A program made the position numbers and the translations under genes. From Limnothrix sp. CACIAM 69d (GTDB lineage Bacteria > Cyanobacteriota > Cyanobacteriia > CACIAM-69d), in NCBI GenBank assembly GCA_001913845.2, contig MKGP02000010.1, positions 1-64,000 on the forward strand: a stretch of DNA of 64,000 nt, given 5' to 3'. The notes under the pieces were generated by a model that did not search any database, was not told where the DNA came from, and saw only the letters and a program-made list of their open reading frames with translations. Shown piece after piece: positions 37,325-46,687 of the stretch; position 1 is the stretch's first letter; the number at the start of each line of letters is the position of its first letter.

Positions 37325-40300
37325 ATGCTCACTCCTGATCAGCGGCGGGCCGCGGAAGCACCCCAGAGCGTGGCGGTGTTGGCGGGGGCCGGCACGGGCA
37401 AAACCCACATGCTGGCTGCACGCTACCTGTACCATGTGACGGCGTTTGGCTACTCCCCGATCGAGATTGTGGCGGTCACCTTCACCCGCAAAGCGGCGGA
37501 GGAGTTGCGATCGCGCATTCGGCAGGATTTACAACAGCTTTTGGCTACCGAAGCCGCAGCTCTGGCCAATGGCCATCCATCAGCCTTAACCCGACTCTAC
37601 GATCGCTGGCCAGGCTGTGACCTATTGGCGGATTTGGAAGCAGCAGCGGTTAATACGTTTCATGCCGTGGCGGGACAAATTTGCCGAGAACAAGCGCACC
37701 ATTTAGAATTAGCGCCCAACTTCACGATTCAAGAGGCTTGGGAAACGAGTCTTTGGCAAAAGGAACAGCTAGATTTGGCGTTGGATGAACTGCCAGAATC
37801 GCATTATGCGGCTGTGCCCTATTCCACGTTGCGCCCCATTTTGGAAGGTTTATTAGCCGATCGTTACACGGCAGAACAGGCCTTAAAGCGCGATCGCACC
37901 GATTGGGAAACACAGGTCAAAATTTGGCGACAAGCAGCGCTCGATCGGCTGGTGAATACTCCCAGTTGGCAATCGACACAACAGTTTTTATCCCAATGGG
38001 CGGGGAAGCCCGGAGACGGAGCCGAGGAAAATCGGCAGCGAATTTTGGAATTAATGGATGCGATCGCCCAAGATCGCGATTCCGATCAATGGGCCAGTTT
38101 GGCAAAGGCAATTGATTTTAGTAAAGGGCGAGGCAGCAAGAAGAATTGGGATTCTGCGGAGCTTTTAGAATCCGTTAAAGCAGCGATGAAGGCTGTGAGA
38201 GGTCAAATTAACCAGGCCTTAAAAGAAGGAGCCATTCTTTGCGAATTAGGAGAGGTTGACGATCGCTTTGAGGAAAAACTGAAAACCATTCGCCAAGTCT
38301 ATGTTTGGGTGTGTGCTCGTTTGGAAGTGGCGAAAAAGCAAGCCCGGCTCATGGATTTTAGCGATCTGGAATGGTATGCCCTCAAGGCGTTGGAAAGGCC
38401 AGAAGTTCAAGCCTACTATGGTCAACGGTGGCAAGCATTTTTGGTGGACGAATTTCAAGATACAAATCCGGTGCAAAGTGCCTTGCTCGATCGCCTGCAA
38501 CACGATCGGGCAAAGGTGACGATTGTGGGCGACAGCAAGCAATCAATCTATCGATTTCGCCGGGCAGAAGTGGGGCTATTTCAAGATTGGTGCGATCGCC
38601 TGGCCCGGTCTGCTGAGGGCGATCGGGTCAGCTTGGCCCAGAGCTTCCGCACCCATCGGGATTTGGTGACCGCTGGGAATGCGCTTTGTGAGCCGCTGTT
38701 GAATGAGTTGCACCAACCCTTACGGGGCGATCGGGCAGAACCAGCGCTCGATCGACCCGTGACCCTGTTGGCATTGCAGGCCACCAACAAGGAACAGAAG
38801 GTTGCGATCCGACGGGTGGCCGAGGCCCAAGCGATCGGCCAACGATTGCGCGATTGGGTCGATCGGGGAATGCTGATTTTCGACAAGGCCTTGGGAACCC
38901 CTCGCCCGCTGGAATTTCGCGACATTGCCATTTTGGGGCGCACCCATCGACAACTGAGCATCATTGCCCAAACCCTAACGGCGGCGGGGTTACCGGTGAA
39001 TCTCTGCTCCGGAGATTTGCTGGATACCCGTGAGGCGCAGGATGGAACAGCCTTGCTCCGGTTTTTGGCAGATCCACAAGATAGCGTGGCCCTGGTCACG
39101 ATTTTGCGCAGCCCCTGGTTTGCGGTCAGCGATCGGGCCCTGTTTGCGGTCAGCCGCCAGTTTCCAGCGCCGGAACCCGCCACCCCCGATGGATCCCCCG
39201 CCCCGCGCCGATCGCCCAATTGGTGGGTCGCCCTGCAAGATTTGCTCACCGATTCAGCAACTTTCAATCAGTTAGACGAGGGCGATCAACAGGCCCTGAA
39301 GCGGGCAGTGGCGCAGTTGCGGCGCTGGCGGGGTGATCGGCGGCGGGAACTGCCCTCCCAGTTGCTGCACCGAGCCGATCGGGCCACGGGCTACAGTGCC
39401 ACGATCGCTAACTTACCGGACGGGGCCCGCCGCCTGCGGGATTGGCGCGACTTTGCCGACTGGATCGCCCAATTGGAGGAAGGGGTGGGCGACACCTTTG
39501 GCGTGGTGCGGCGGTTGCGACGCATTGAAACCGTGCGGCGGCTGAATTCTGGTGACCTGAAAACCCTCTTTGCTCGATCGCCCCTGGAAGCCGGGAACGC
39601 CATTGACCTGATGACCATCCATGCGTCCAAGGGATTGGAATGGCCGGTGGTGGTGTTGCCGGATCTGAATCCCCAGCGAGATTTCCAGCAGTCAACTTCT
39701 TGGCGGATGAGCGCGGAATTGGGATTCGTGTTCCAGTGGCGTGACCAACCCCAGGGAGATTGGCAAACTCCGGCTCTGTGGCAATTGCTGGCAGCGGCCG
39801 ATCGGGAAGCGGAGCAGGCGGAAACCCGCCGATTGTTCTATGTTGCTTTGACTCGGGCCCGCGATCGGTTGCTCCTGAGCGCCAATTTGCCTTGGCAGGA
39901 AGAAAAGGCCGAGAAATCCGGCAAGTCGAACCAATCCGAAACCAGCGAGGACGAAACGGGCGATCGCTTCCGGCCCTGGGATTGGGTGCAAGGGGTAGCC
40001 CAGGCCCAAGGCTGGCCGATCGACTGTGTGATGATCCCCGCAGACTCGCCGGATTTTCCCGATCAACCTGATCAGCCCGATCCAACCAATCAAGCCAATT
40101 CCAAAACTTCCCAAGACCCAACCGCTCCGGGCGATCGCCCCCCAACCACCACCCGCCCGCTCCCCGGCGAAGGTCAGCCCCTCTGGGGTTGGGTGTCCTC
40201 CGGCTTGGATGAATTACCCGTGGTGGCCCTTAGTGAATATGCACGCTGTCCCCGGCGGTTTGCCTGGCGCATTGTGGACGATCGCCCTCCCAGCGGTGAC

Positions 40301-40873
40301 GGGCCCGCCCGATCGCGCCGGATTGGCACGTTGGTTCACCGGGCGATCGAACGGCGGATCCAAAATATTGCTACCCTGGCGGCCCAGGATCCCGGATTGG
40401 ATCTCGAAGCGGTCAACGAAGCCCTGGCCCTTGCCGATCGATTTTGGCAAGATCCCGCCCTGGCCCCCCTGAGCCACGATCCCCAAGCTCAGCAAGAAGT
40501 GCCGATCGGGTTTGATTTAGTGCTGCCTCACGGTCAAACCTTGCGGCTGAATGGGGTGGCCGACTGGGTGGGAACCGCCGGAGTTTTGGACTTCAAAACC
40601 GATCGCGATCGCGTGCCCAGCGAACACCGACTGCAACTGTGGGCCTATGCCCATGCCTTGGAGACCGATCGGGCCGCCCTGGTCTACTTGCGCCATCCCG
40701 ATCGCCCGATCGAATGGTTCACTCAATCCCAACTGCAACCCCTGCAAGCCCAAGCGATTGAAGTAGCCCAACGAATTCGATCGGGGCAATTTGACCCCAC
40801 GCCGGGCCCCGCCTGTCAGTTTTGCCCTTACCACGACACCTGTGATGCGGCCCCACGGGACATTTCAACCTAG
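37325..40873 (+). CDS. UvrD-like helicase fused to Fe-S PD-(D/E)XK nuclease (AddA/RecB-type)
   Basis: An 1182-residue SF1 helicase-nuclease for DNA end processing. Helicase motifs: Walker A AGAGTGKTH (20-28), motif II FLVDEFQDTNP, motif III VGDSKQSIYRFR, motif IV QSFRTHRDL, motif V TIHASKGLEWPVVVLPDL and motif VI FYVALTRARDRLLLS. The C-terminal nuclease has GTLVHRAIERRI, VLDFKTDRD (catalytic Asp and Lys) and HRLQLWAYA. One Cys in YARCPRRF and three in CQFCPYHDTC form a likely [4Fe-4S] cluster, as in AddB and Cas4 nucleases. A Ser/Asp/Pro-rich linker with PDQPDQ repeats separates the halves. No AddB-like partner is adjacent. It starts at ATG 37325 and is convergent with the next gene, 4 bp apart. 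Confidence 0.88.
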   Translation: MLTPDQRRAAEAPQSVAVLAGAGTGKTHMLAARYLYHVTAFGYSPIEIVAVTFTRKAAEELRSRIRQDLQQLLATEAAALANGHPSALTRLYDRWPGCDLLADLEAAAVNTFHAVAGQICREQAHHLELAPNFTIQEAWETSLWQKEQLDLALDELPESHYAAVPYSTLRPILEGLLADRYTAEQALKRDRTDWETQVKIWRQAALDRLVNTPSWQSTQQFLSQWAGKPGDGAEENRQRILELMDAIAQDRDSDQWASLAKAIDFSKGRGSKKNWDSAELLESVKAAMKAVRGQINQALKEGAILCELGEVDDRFEEKLKTIRQVYVWVCARLEVAKKQARLMDFSDLEWYALKALERPEVQAYYGQRWQAFLVDEFQDTNPVQSALLDRLQHDRAKVTIVGDSKQSIYRFRRAEVGLFQDWCDRLARSAEGDRVSLAQSFRTHRDLVTAGNALCEPLLNELHQPLRGDRAEPALDRPVTLLALQATNKEQKVAIRRVAEAQAIGQRLRDWVDRGMLIFDKALGTPRPLEFRDIAILGRTHRQLSIIAQTLTAAGLPVNLCSGDLLDTREAQDGTALLRFLADPQDSVALVTILRSPWFAVSDRALFAVSRQFPAPEPATPDGSPAPRRSPNWWVALQDLLTDSATFNQLDEGDQQALKRAVAQLRRWRGDRRRELPSQLLHRADRATGYSATIANLPDGARRLRDWRDFADWIAQLEEGVGDTFGVVRRLRRIETVRRLNSGDLKTLFARSPLEAGNAIDLMTIHASKGLEWPVVVLPDLNPQRDFQQSTSWRMSAELGFVFQWRDQPQGDWQTPALWQLLAAADREAEQAETRRLFYVALTRARDRLLLSANLPWQEEKAEKSGKSNQSETSEDETGDRFRPWDWVQGVAQAQGWPIDCVMIPADSPDFPDQPDQPDPTNQANSKTSQDPTAPGDRPPTTTRPLPGEGQPLWGWVSSGLDELPVVALSEYARCPRRFAWRIVDDRPPSGDGPARSRRIGTLVHRAIERRIQNIATLAAQDPGLDLEAVNEALALADRFWQDPALAPLSHDPQAQQEVPIGFDLVLPHGQTLRLNGVADWVGTAGVLDFKTDRDRVPSEHRLQLWAYAHALETDRAALVYLRHPDRPIEWFTQSQLQPLQAQAIEVAQRIRSGQFDPTPGPACQFCPYHDTCDAAPRDIST

Positions 40874-40877
40874 GCCA

Positions 40878-42863
40878 TTACCGAGAACTGGGGCGATCGC
40901 GTGGCACATCCCCCGCCAAGGAAGATGGTTGCCGGATTGCCTCATAGGGCAGCGCCACAATTCGATCGCGCCCCTGCTGTTTGGCTTCGTATAGGGAGCG
41001 ATCGGCCCCAGTAATCAGATCACAAATTTCATCTCCCGATTGGGGAATATGGCTCATGATCCCAATGCTTAAAGTCACGTGGCTACTCACCTGAGAACCC
41101 CTGTGGGGAATCGCCAATTGATGAATTTGGCCGCGAATTTGATGTGCTAGTTGCACCGCTTCCGCTAGGGTTGTGTTGGGTAGCAAAATTGCAAATTCTT
41201 CACCCCCATAGCGTGCCGCCAAATCACTACTGCGGCGGGCATGTTCTCGAAGCACTTGCGCGATCGCCACCAAGCATCGATCGCCCATTAGATGGCCATA
41301 GGTATCATTATATTTTTTAAAATAATCCGCATCACAGAGCATTAAAGACAGGGGTTGGGTCGATCGCAAACATCGATTCCACTCCGATCGCAGCACTTCA
41401 TCAAAATGCCGACGATTGGCAATTTGCGTCAAGCCATCAATGCGAGCTTGGTGAGCCAACTGCAATTCCAGGCGCTTGCGATCGGTAATGTCCATCACCA
41501 GAAACCCAACCCGATAGGGCTGATGATCCATATCAAAAATTGGAAAATAGGACACTAGCCAGGTGTTATCAATTCGAGATTGAGCAGAAACTTGGGCATT
41601 AATTTCCTGATTCAAAATCGAATCGCCCGTGGTGAAAACCGCTTGAAACAGTGGCTCCAAACTCGATCGCAACCCAGGAACCACATCCCAAATTAAGCGC
41701 CCCAAATGCCCCGACTCTGGTAAGCCATTAATCTTCGCCAATACCTGATTCACCCGCACATAGCGATAGTGATGATCAATGATTCCCATGCCCCAAGGTG
41801 CTGCCGAAAAAAATGCATCCAGTTGTGCCTCACTCAACCGTAAGTCAGCGGTGCGCTCTTCAATCCTAATTTCCAATGTTTCCAGCATTTGCACCAAATC
41901 TGACCGAATCGCTTGGCGCTCTTGGACTGTTGCCGACAAAATTAGCCCCGTAATCGAAAGAATTCCGATAAATGATTGCAACAAAATAATGGATTCATTG
42001 GGTGTGCGATCGGAGAAGGATCCTGTTCCTTGGGAAGTGGCGATAATTGCTGCCAAGGAAATGATCGCCACTCCCAATGCTGAAATCAGTTCTCCCAATC
42101 GAAAAACACTCCAAATCAAAATTGCAAAGAGAACATAAGCCAAAGGATAGCCATGAAAAAAGTCAATCCAAACAATAGCTGCGGTGAAAACCACAATGGC
42201 ACTGCTTTCAAAAGTCCAGCGCATTGCTCGGTGCAGTCCCGCAAAAATTTGTCGCCACCCCAATTCCTTGAGTAGCAAAATGGGAGGTGTAAAGATTAAG
42301 TGAGCCAACGTGCTTGCCAGCCACCAGGACAACCAACAAACTCCATAGTCTTTCCAAGTAATCGTGCCAATCCAATAGGAAATGGTGATGCCCATGGTGG
42401 CAGACACGAAGGGCCCGGCGGCCGCTGCCATGACAAAAAAGGATGCAGATTGCACTCGACCAGAGGCGCGATCGAGCGTGGCTTTCTTCTGAAAAATCCA
42501 TGTGCTGATCAAGGGCTGAAAGCAGTTGGCCAGGGTACAAACTAAGTTAAGCAGAACAAAGCTAGCGAAAGAAAATTTCCAATCAAAAAATAATGTAACC
42601 AAACCAAACATCGACCCACAGATGATGCCAGGCAGTGCTTTGAATCGGTAATAGTAAAAAATAGCGAAGGTGAATCCTGAAGGGAGCCAAACCGAAGCAA
42701 CCTTACCCGGCAAGGAGATAAATTCTAAGCTAACGGTTGCCAAGAGAGAGTAAACAACGGCGATCGCTAGGTTAGAACCAATAATTTTGAGGGAGTCTTG
42801 TCCAGAGAGATGCTGACGATCAGAATCAATCTCGTTGAAAATTCGCTGCCAAAATTTTCTCAT
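40878..42863 (-). CDS. MASE1-PAS-diguanylate cyclase
   Basis: A 661-residue membrane diguanylate cyclase. A MASE1 integral sensor region with about eight helices fills the first 330 residues, including the characteristic LPGKVASVWLPSGFTFAIF. A short coiled coil (EIRIEERTADLRLSEAQL), a PAS domain (about 350-470) and a GGDEF domain with GGEEF (AARYGGEEFAILLP) follow. Unlike the other two cyclases in this window, the inhibitory RxxD site is present (Arg-Ser-Ser-Asp five residues before the GG). The start is taken as ATG 42863, giving MRKFWQRIF. The N-terminal half is AT-richer than the rest. Confidence 0.88.
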   Translation of the reverse strand: MRKFWQRIFNEIDSDRQHLSGQDSLKIIGSNLAIAVVYSLLATVSLEFISLPGKVASVWLPSGFTFAIFYYYRFKALPGIICGSMFGLVTLFFDWKFSFASFVLLNLVCTLANCFQPLISTWIFQKKATLDRASGRVQSASFFVMAAAAGPFVSATMGITISYWIGTITWKDYGVCWLSWWLASTLAHLIFTPPILLLKELGWRQIFAGLHRAMRWTFESSAIVVFTAAIVWIDFFHGYPLAYVLFAILIWSVFRLGELISALGVAIISLAAIIATSQGTGSFSDRTPNESIILLQSFIGILSITGLILSATVQERQAIRSDLVQMLETLEIRIEERTADLRLSEAQLDAFFSAAPWGMGIIDHHYRYVRVNQVLAKINGLPESGHLGRLIWDVVPGLRSSLEPLFQAVFTTGDSILNQEINAQVSAQSRIDNTWLVSYFPIFDMDHQPYRVGFLVMDITDRKRLELQLAHQARIDGLTQIANRRHFDEVLRSEWNRCLRSTQPLSLMLCDADYFKKYNDTYGHLMGDRCLVAIAQVLREHARRSSDLAARYGGEEFAILLPNTTLAEAVQLAHQIRGQIHQLAIPHRGSQVSSHVTLSIGIMSHIPQSGDEICDLITGADRSLYEAKQQGRDRIVALPYEAIRQPSSLAGDVPRDRPSSR

Positions 42864-43301
42864 CGTTTCATGGGTCTCTTGATGTTTATATACATGCCAA
42901 TGCATATAACAGACTTGCAATATTTTAAGTTTACAACTTTTGTTCTATAGATTAATGATCATAAATCTAAAAAATCTAACGAGAAGATTGATTTTTTGAT
43001 CAAATAGATCTTTTCATGAATTTGATTCAAGAATCCGATCTGATGAACACAATCTTCAGAGCCTTGAAAATGCGCGATCGCGTAGCGTTGACCCACTTTG
43101 GGAAAAACACTAAAAAAATGACAAGCCTTAAGGATTTCACCTATTTTTACCCATTGTCGATCCCAAGATCACCAGCCTAAGATAGGCGTTGCGTTTATAC
43201 AGCATCCAGCGCTGCATTCTGGTTAACGAATTAACGAAACGTTGACCGAATGCCGATGAATTGTTCACGGAAGTCCTCGATCGAGTGACAGGGGCATTTT
43301 T
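42864..43301. other. Divergent spacer between the MASE1-GGDEF and CsgG-like genes
   Basis: AT-rich on the left, with a GTTAACGAATTAACG sequence near 43222. No coding frame, RNA gene or repeat element was recognised. It must hold both promoters. Confidence 0.45.
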
Positions 43302-43982
43302 ATGAAATCAACGATTGGACTGGGTTTTGCGAAAACATTGGTTGTCACCCTGCTGACAACGGGGGTCGCACTGCCGGCGGTGGCGTTGCCGGTGGCCACG
43401 GCCCACAGCGCGACAGTCGCGCAGACCGACAAACAAACCCAAAAGAAGCGGATTGTGGTGCTGGATTTTTATTACGGCAACACGGGCGACACGGGCTATT
43501 GGTCGAGCTACCGGGGCGGCGCAGCGGGCACGGGGGTAAGCGAGTTGGTGACCAATGCGCTGGTGGAAGGGGGTCAATATCGCGTGGCCGATCGCAGCCA
43601 AGTGGCCCGCACGAACGGAGAAGTGAGCACGGCGCAGGCGGTGCAAATTGGCAAGGCCAACGGGGTGGATGCGGTGATCATTGGCACGGTCACGCAATTC
43701 ACGGTGGAAAGTCGGCGGGCCAGTGGGGGCGCTTTTGGCATTGGCGGCAACTCGGAAGAAACGATCGCCCGGGTGAAGTTGTCGGCCCGCATTGTGGACA
43801 CGGCCACGGGTGATATTTTGGGCACGGCGCGGGGTGAAGCGGAAGCCAGTTCCCGCAGCGGTGGCGGCTCGGTGTTTGGCGTTGGTGGCAGCAGCAGCAG
43901 CAGCGATGGCAATGCTCTGTTAAGCAAAGCTGTTGAAGAGGCCGTTGGTAAACTGGCAACGGATATTCAAGCGAAGTTTTAA
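43302..43982 (+). CDS. CsgG/HfaB-like outer-membrane-associated protein
   Basis: A 226-residue exported protein with a signal peptide (FAKTLVVTLLTTGVALPAVA) and a CsgG-like domain: KKRIVVLDFYYGNTG, SELVTNALVEGGQYRVADRSQV, GVDAVIIGTVTQFTVE, ARIVDTATGDILGTARGEAEAS and a C-terminal LLSKAVEEAVGKLATDI. CsgG forms the curli export pore, but no lipobox and no other curli genes are present, so it may play a different envelope role. A Gly/Ser-rich loop lies near 185-200. Confidence 0.82.
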   Translation: MKSTIGLGFAKTLVVTLLTTGVALPAVALPVATAHSATVAQTDKQTQKKRIVVLDFYYGNTGDTGYWSSYRGGAAGTGVSELVTNALVEGGQYRVADRSQVARTNGEVSTAQAVQIGKANGVDAVIIGTVTQFTVESRRASGGAFGIGGNSEETIARVKLSARIVDTATGDILGTARGEAEASSRSGGGSVFGVGGSSSSSDGNALLSKAVEEAVGKLATDIQAKF

Positions 43983-44081
43983 GCGGCTTTGGTGAATCTC
44001 GTGCGCTGGCGCTAACCGATGCTCCCAAATGGGGATCCAAACCGATCGCCCTGTTCCATAGCTCTTAGCCCATGACTCTTT

Positions 44082-44476
44082 GAGGGGGTCTGAAAAGCCA
44101 AAACTGCCCCCTTGCGGATCTCATCGATCGCCGAAGACAAGGGGCTTAGGGCCTCGCGTCGTTTAACCCGAAACCCTAGATCTGCTGTTAGCGGATCGTG
44201 GGGGGTAAGGGGCTTAAGCCCCCTGTTACGACGATTAGGGCAGGGAAGATCAACCGTTTCAGCATTACCTCGAAACATGACGACCCCCCTAGGGCGTGTC
44301 GTCAAATCGCCTGAAACCCTGATTCCACCGTTGGCAGATCGTGAGGGACAAGGGGCTTGAGCATCTGGTTACAACAACTGGGACATGGAAAATCAATCGT
44401 TTTCACCTGATCCTAGGAAATGACGACCCCCCTAAGCCCCTTGCCTCCACGACTAGATGCTTTTCAGACATCCTCC
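44082..44476. mobile_element. Nested MITE-like element with two tandem inner elements
   Basis: An outer element in reverse orientation to the copy at 37.0 kb (its left arm GTCTGAAAAGCCAAAACTG pairs with the right arm CTTTTCAGACATCC at 44460-44476) is interrupted by two inner elements. Inner 1 runs from about 44139 to 44284 and inner 2 from 44298 to 44427, both ending in TGACGAC; inner 2 begins GTCGTCA. The right end is only 8 bp before the ATG of the next gene, so the element supplies its 5' untranslated region. Confidence 0.8.
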
Positions 44477-44483
44477 TTAATCC

Positions 44484-46025
44484 ATGGCGAAATCGTCGTT
44501 TCGATCGCGCCGATCGGGGTTTGCTTCTCGCCTGCCGCCGGTCTCGCCCCCTGCTCCGCCGCCCGAGTCTGCCCCACCGGCCCCTGGCCCGGTGCAGGAA
44601 CCTGTCACGGCCCTCGCACCGCTGGCCAATCCCTGGCAACTGGCTTGGGGCCATGACTTGGCGCGATCGGGCGATTGGGACAGTGCGGCGATCGCCTATG
44701 GTCAAGCCTTAGCAGCCTACCCGGGAGATGGATTAGCGGCCTTGGCATTGGCGCGGGTGGAACTACGGCGCGATCGGCCCGCTGCGGCCTGGGCCGCTTT
44801 GGAACCCCTGTTGCCCCAATGGCCCAGCGCTGGGCCCCTGCTGCTGACGGCCAGCCAAGCCCAAGCGGCCCAAGGAGAACTGGCCCTGGCGGAAGATTTG
44901 GCATTACGGGCCTGGTTGGCGAATCCCGATCGCCCGGAAGCTCGCCGTTGGTTAGCCCAGCTCGATCGCCTGGCCCATTCTCCCTTTCAGCTCATCGATA
45001 GCTGGCGGGGACGACTGGCGGATCATTGGCTTTGGGCCCTGGCCGATCGATTGGGCCATCAAGAACAACTCACCCGTCTGGAAACCCCGACCCCCTTAGA
45101 CGATCGCCCCTTTGCGGCCCAGGTGGAGAATGGATCCCTCTGGCACTGGCGGGGCATGGTGGGGGTGTTTGATGCCCAGCAACGGCTAATTTTGGAGCTA
45201 TCCGATGGGGCCTTGCCCCGTTGGTTGCAGACGCAGCCGCCCAGGCCCATACCAACTGTGCAAGTGGCGGGTCGAGTGGCGGTGGTGGCCAGCGGCGCGG
45301 GGGGCGCGATCGACCGTTGGTTTCAGGAACTGTTGCCCCGGCTGCAGGTTTTGCAAAGCTTGGAGTCGGAGGGGGGAGCCTTTTGGGAACCCTTCGCGGC
45401 GATTGTGGTCGATCGTTTGGCCCATCCTTGGCAACGGGAAACCCTCGATCGCCTGGGCATTCCCCCCGATCGACTGCTGGAACTCGATCAACACCTACAA
45501 ATCCAAGCCGACAGTCTGATTGTGCCGCGCCGCTTTAACGGCCCTTCCAGCTATGGGGTAGCGGCGCTGCGGGAATTGGGAGAAAGTTTTGAGCGATCAG
45601 CCCTGGCTGGGTTTCGGCAAACTGCGCCCAACTGCCGTCGTTGGGTGCTTTCGGCCAGTGATGGGCGCGATCGCCCTTGGTTAAACGGCCCCGCCGTGGC
45701 CCAAGACTTGGCCCGTTGGGGGTTCAGCTTGTTGGATCCGGCCGCCTGCTCGTTGGCGGACTTAATTGGGATCTTTCAAACGGCAGAGGCGATCGTCTCT
45801 CCCAGTCATCCAGCCCTGGCCCTGTTGCCCCTTTGCCCGCCGGACGCGATCGTCCTGGAAGTTGGCTCCCGCACCTATCAACCCTTGGCACAACTGGCAG
45901 GACTTCAGGGGCGATCAATCCCTGCGGAACCCGCCCCCCCAGGCAACGCCAGCCCAGTGCTTTGGGTGCGATCGGCCGAAGTGCGAGCCGTGCTAGCCCG
46001 TTGTTTGCGGGGCTTGCGGGTTTAG
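44484..46025 (+). CDS. TPR protein with GT61-like (DUF563) C-terminal region
   Basis: A 513-residue protein. An N-terminal Pro/Ala-rich leader (residues 1-50) precedes TPR-like helical repeats (about 50-165: WGHDLARSGDWDSAAIAYGQAL, ALARVELRRDRPAAAWAAL). The C-terminal two thirds resemble family 61 glycosyltransferases. The end block LARWGFSLLDPAACSLADL, followed by AEAIVSPSHPALALL and AIVLEVG, matches the GT61 pattern in which the enzyme faces a hexose or xylose donor. The expected PHGAGL motif reads SPSHPAL, so activity is uncertain. No Shine-Dalgarno is evident; the MITE ends 8 bp upstream. Confidence 0.6.
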   Translation: MAKSSFRSRRSGFASRLPPVSPPAPPPESAPPAPGPVQEPVTALAPLANPWQLAWGHDLARSGDWDSAAIAYGQALAAYPGDGLAALALARVELRRDRPAAAWAALEPLLPQWPSAGPLLLTASQAQAAQGELALAEDLALRAWLANPDRPEARRWLAQLDRLAHSPFQLIDSWRGRLADHWLWALADRLGHQEQLTRLETPTPLDDRPFAAQVENGSLWHWRGMVGVFDAQQRLILELSDGALPRWLQTQPPRPIPTVQVAGRVAVVASGAGGAIDRWFQELLPRLQVLQSLESEGGAFWEPFAAIVVDRLAHPWQRETLDRLGIPPDRLLELDQHLQIQADSLIVPRRFNGPSSYGVAALRELGESFERSALAGFRQTAPNCRRWVLSASDGRDRPWLNGPAVAQDLARWGFSLLDPAACSLADLIGIFQTAEAIVSPSHPALALLPLCPPDAIVLEVGSRTYQPLAQLAGLQGRSIPAEPAPPGNASPVLWVRSAEVRAVLARCLRGLRV

Positions 46026-46180
46026 CACCGCAATTTGCAGGCTAATGCTCAGGCGGAGCGCCGCAATAGCCATCAAAAACGCCCATCAAAAATGCCCGTC
46101 AAAATCCATCAACACTGTTCAAAATTACCCAAAACTGCTCAAAAAGACTGATCCGAAAAATATCCATAAAAATATCCATA

Positions 46181-46208
46181 AAAAAATGGGAGCCGTTTAA
46201 AACTCCCA
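46181..46208 (-). terminator. Intrinsic terminator of hli
   Basis: Read on the minus strand: stem TGGGAG/CTCCCA with a 10-nt loop (46187-46208) followed by TTTTTT (46181-46186). It lies about 80 bp beyond the hli stop. The A/T-rich spacer 46026-46180 to its left holds short CATCAAAA and ATCCATAAA repeats. Confidence 0.8.
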
Positions 46209-46289
46209 CTCACCTGACTTTAGAGACCTTAGAGACTAGAGAGACTGGTATCCGAATCACGACAGTCGCTATCTGCCTTCGTGCTGCCG

Positions 46290-46442
46290 CTAGCGCAGTC
46301 CCCAAAAGTGCATGACCCCTTGTCGGGAAAGCAATTCTGTGATCATGGCCGCGAGGATGCCAAGCATTGCCAAGCGACCATTCCAGACTTCGGCGGTGGC
46401 GGTGAAGCCCCACGGATGGGCTGTGCGACTGTTGGTTTTCAT
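46290..46442 (-). CDS. hli: High-light-inducible protein (Hlip, one-helix LHC-like)
   Basis: A 50-residue one-helix chlorophyll-binding protein that protects photosystem assembly under light stress. The chlorophyll a/b-binding signature is TAEVWNGRLAMLGILAAMI, with the Glu/Asn/Arg triad, followed by ITELLSRQG. The start at ATG 46442 has AGGAG upstream. An HLR1 box lies at 46456-46473, and a terminator follows at 46181-46208, making a compact single-gene unit. Confidence 0.93.
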   Translation of the reverse strand: MKTNSRTAHPWGFTATAEVWNGRLAMLGILAAMITELLSRQGVMHFWGLR

Positions 46443-46455
46443 CGACCAACTCCTA

Positions 46456-46473
46456 TTTGTAAAATAATGTAAC
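46456..46473 (-). promoter_or_regulatory. HLR1 element (RpaB-type) ahead of hli
   Basis: On the minus strand: GTTACATT, a two-base gap AT, then TTTACAAA. This fits the HLR1 consensus (G/T)TTACA(T/A)(T/A)-NN-(G/T)TTACA(T/A)(T/A) at every defined position. It ends 14 nt before the hli start codon, next to the ribosome-binding site, so it would lie in or very near the transcript start. HLR1 is bound by RpaB and represses or activates depending on position. Confidence 0.75.
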
Positions 46474-46687
46474 AAATACTTGTTGATCGTGCAACTTTGC
46501 TTCTTAACAGCTTGCCAAATCGACGGAAATGGGCATTTTTTGACCGTTGATTAGCCCCATGGATCAACCCTATTGACCCATGTTGATCCACCCTGGTAAC
46601 CGCATGGTCGATCGCAATCATCGCCTCAGGGTTGAGTGGTTCGTGGCGGCGTTCATGGCAGCCTCAGCCCAAACCTGACAATCCCGA

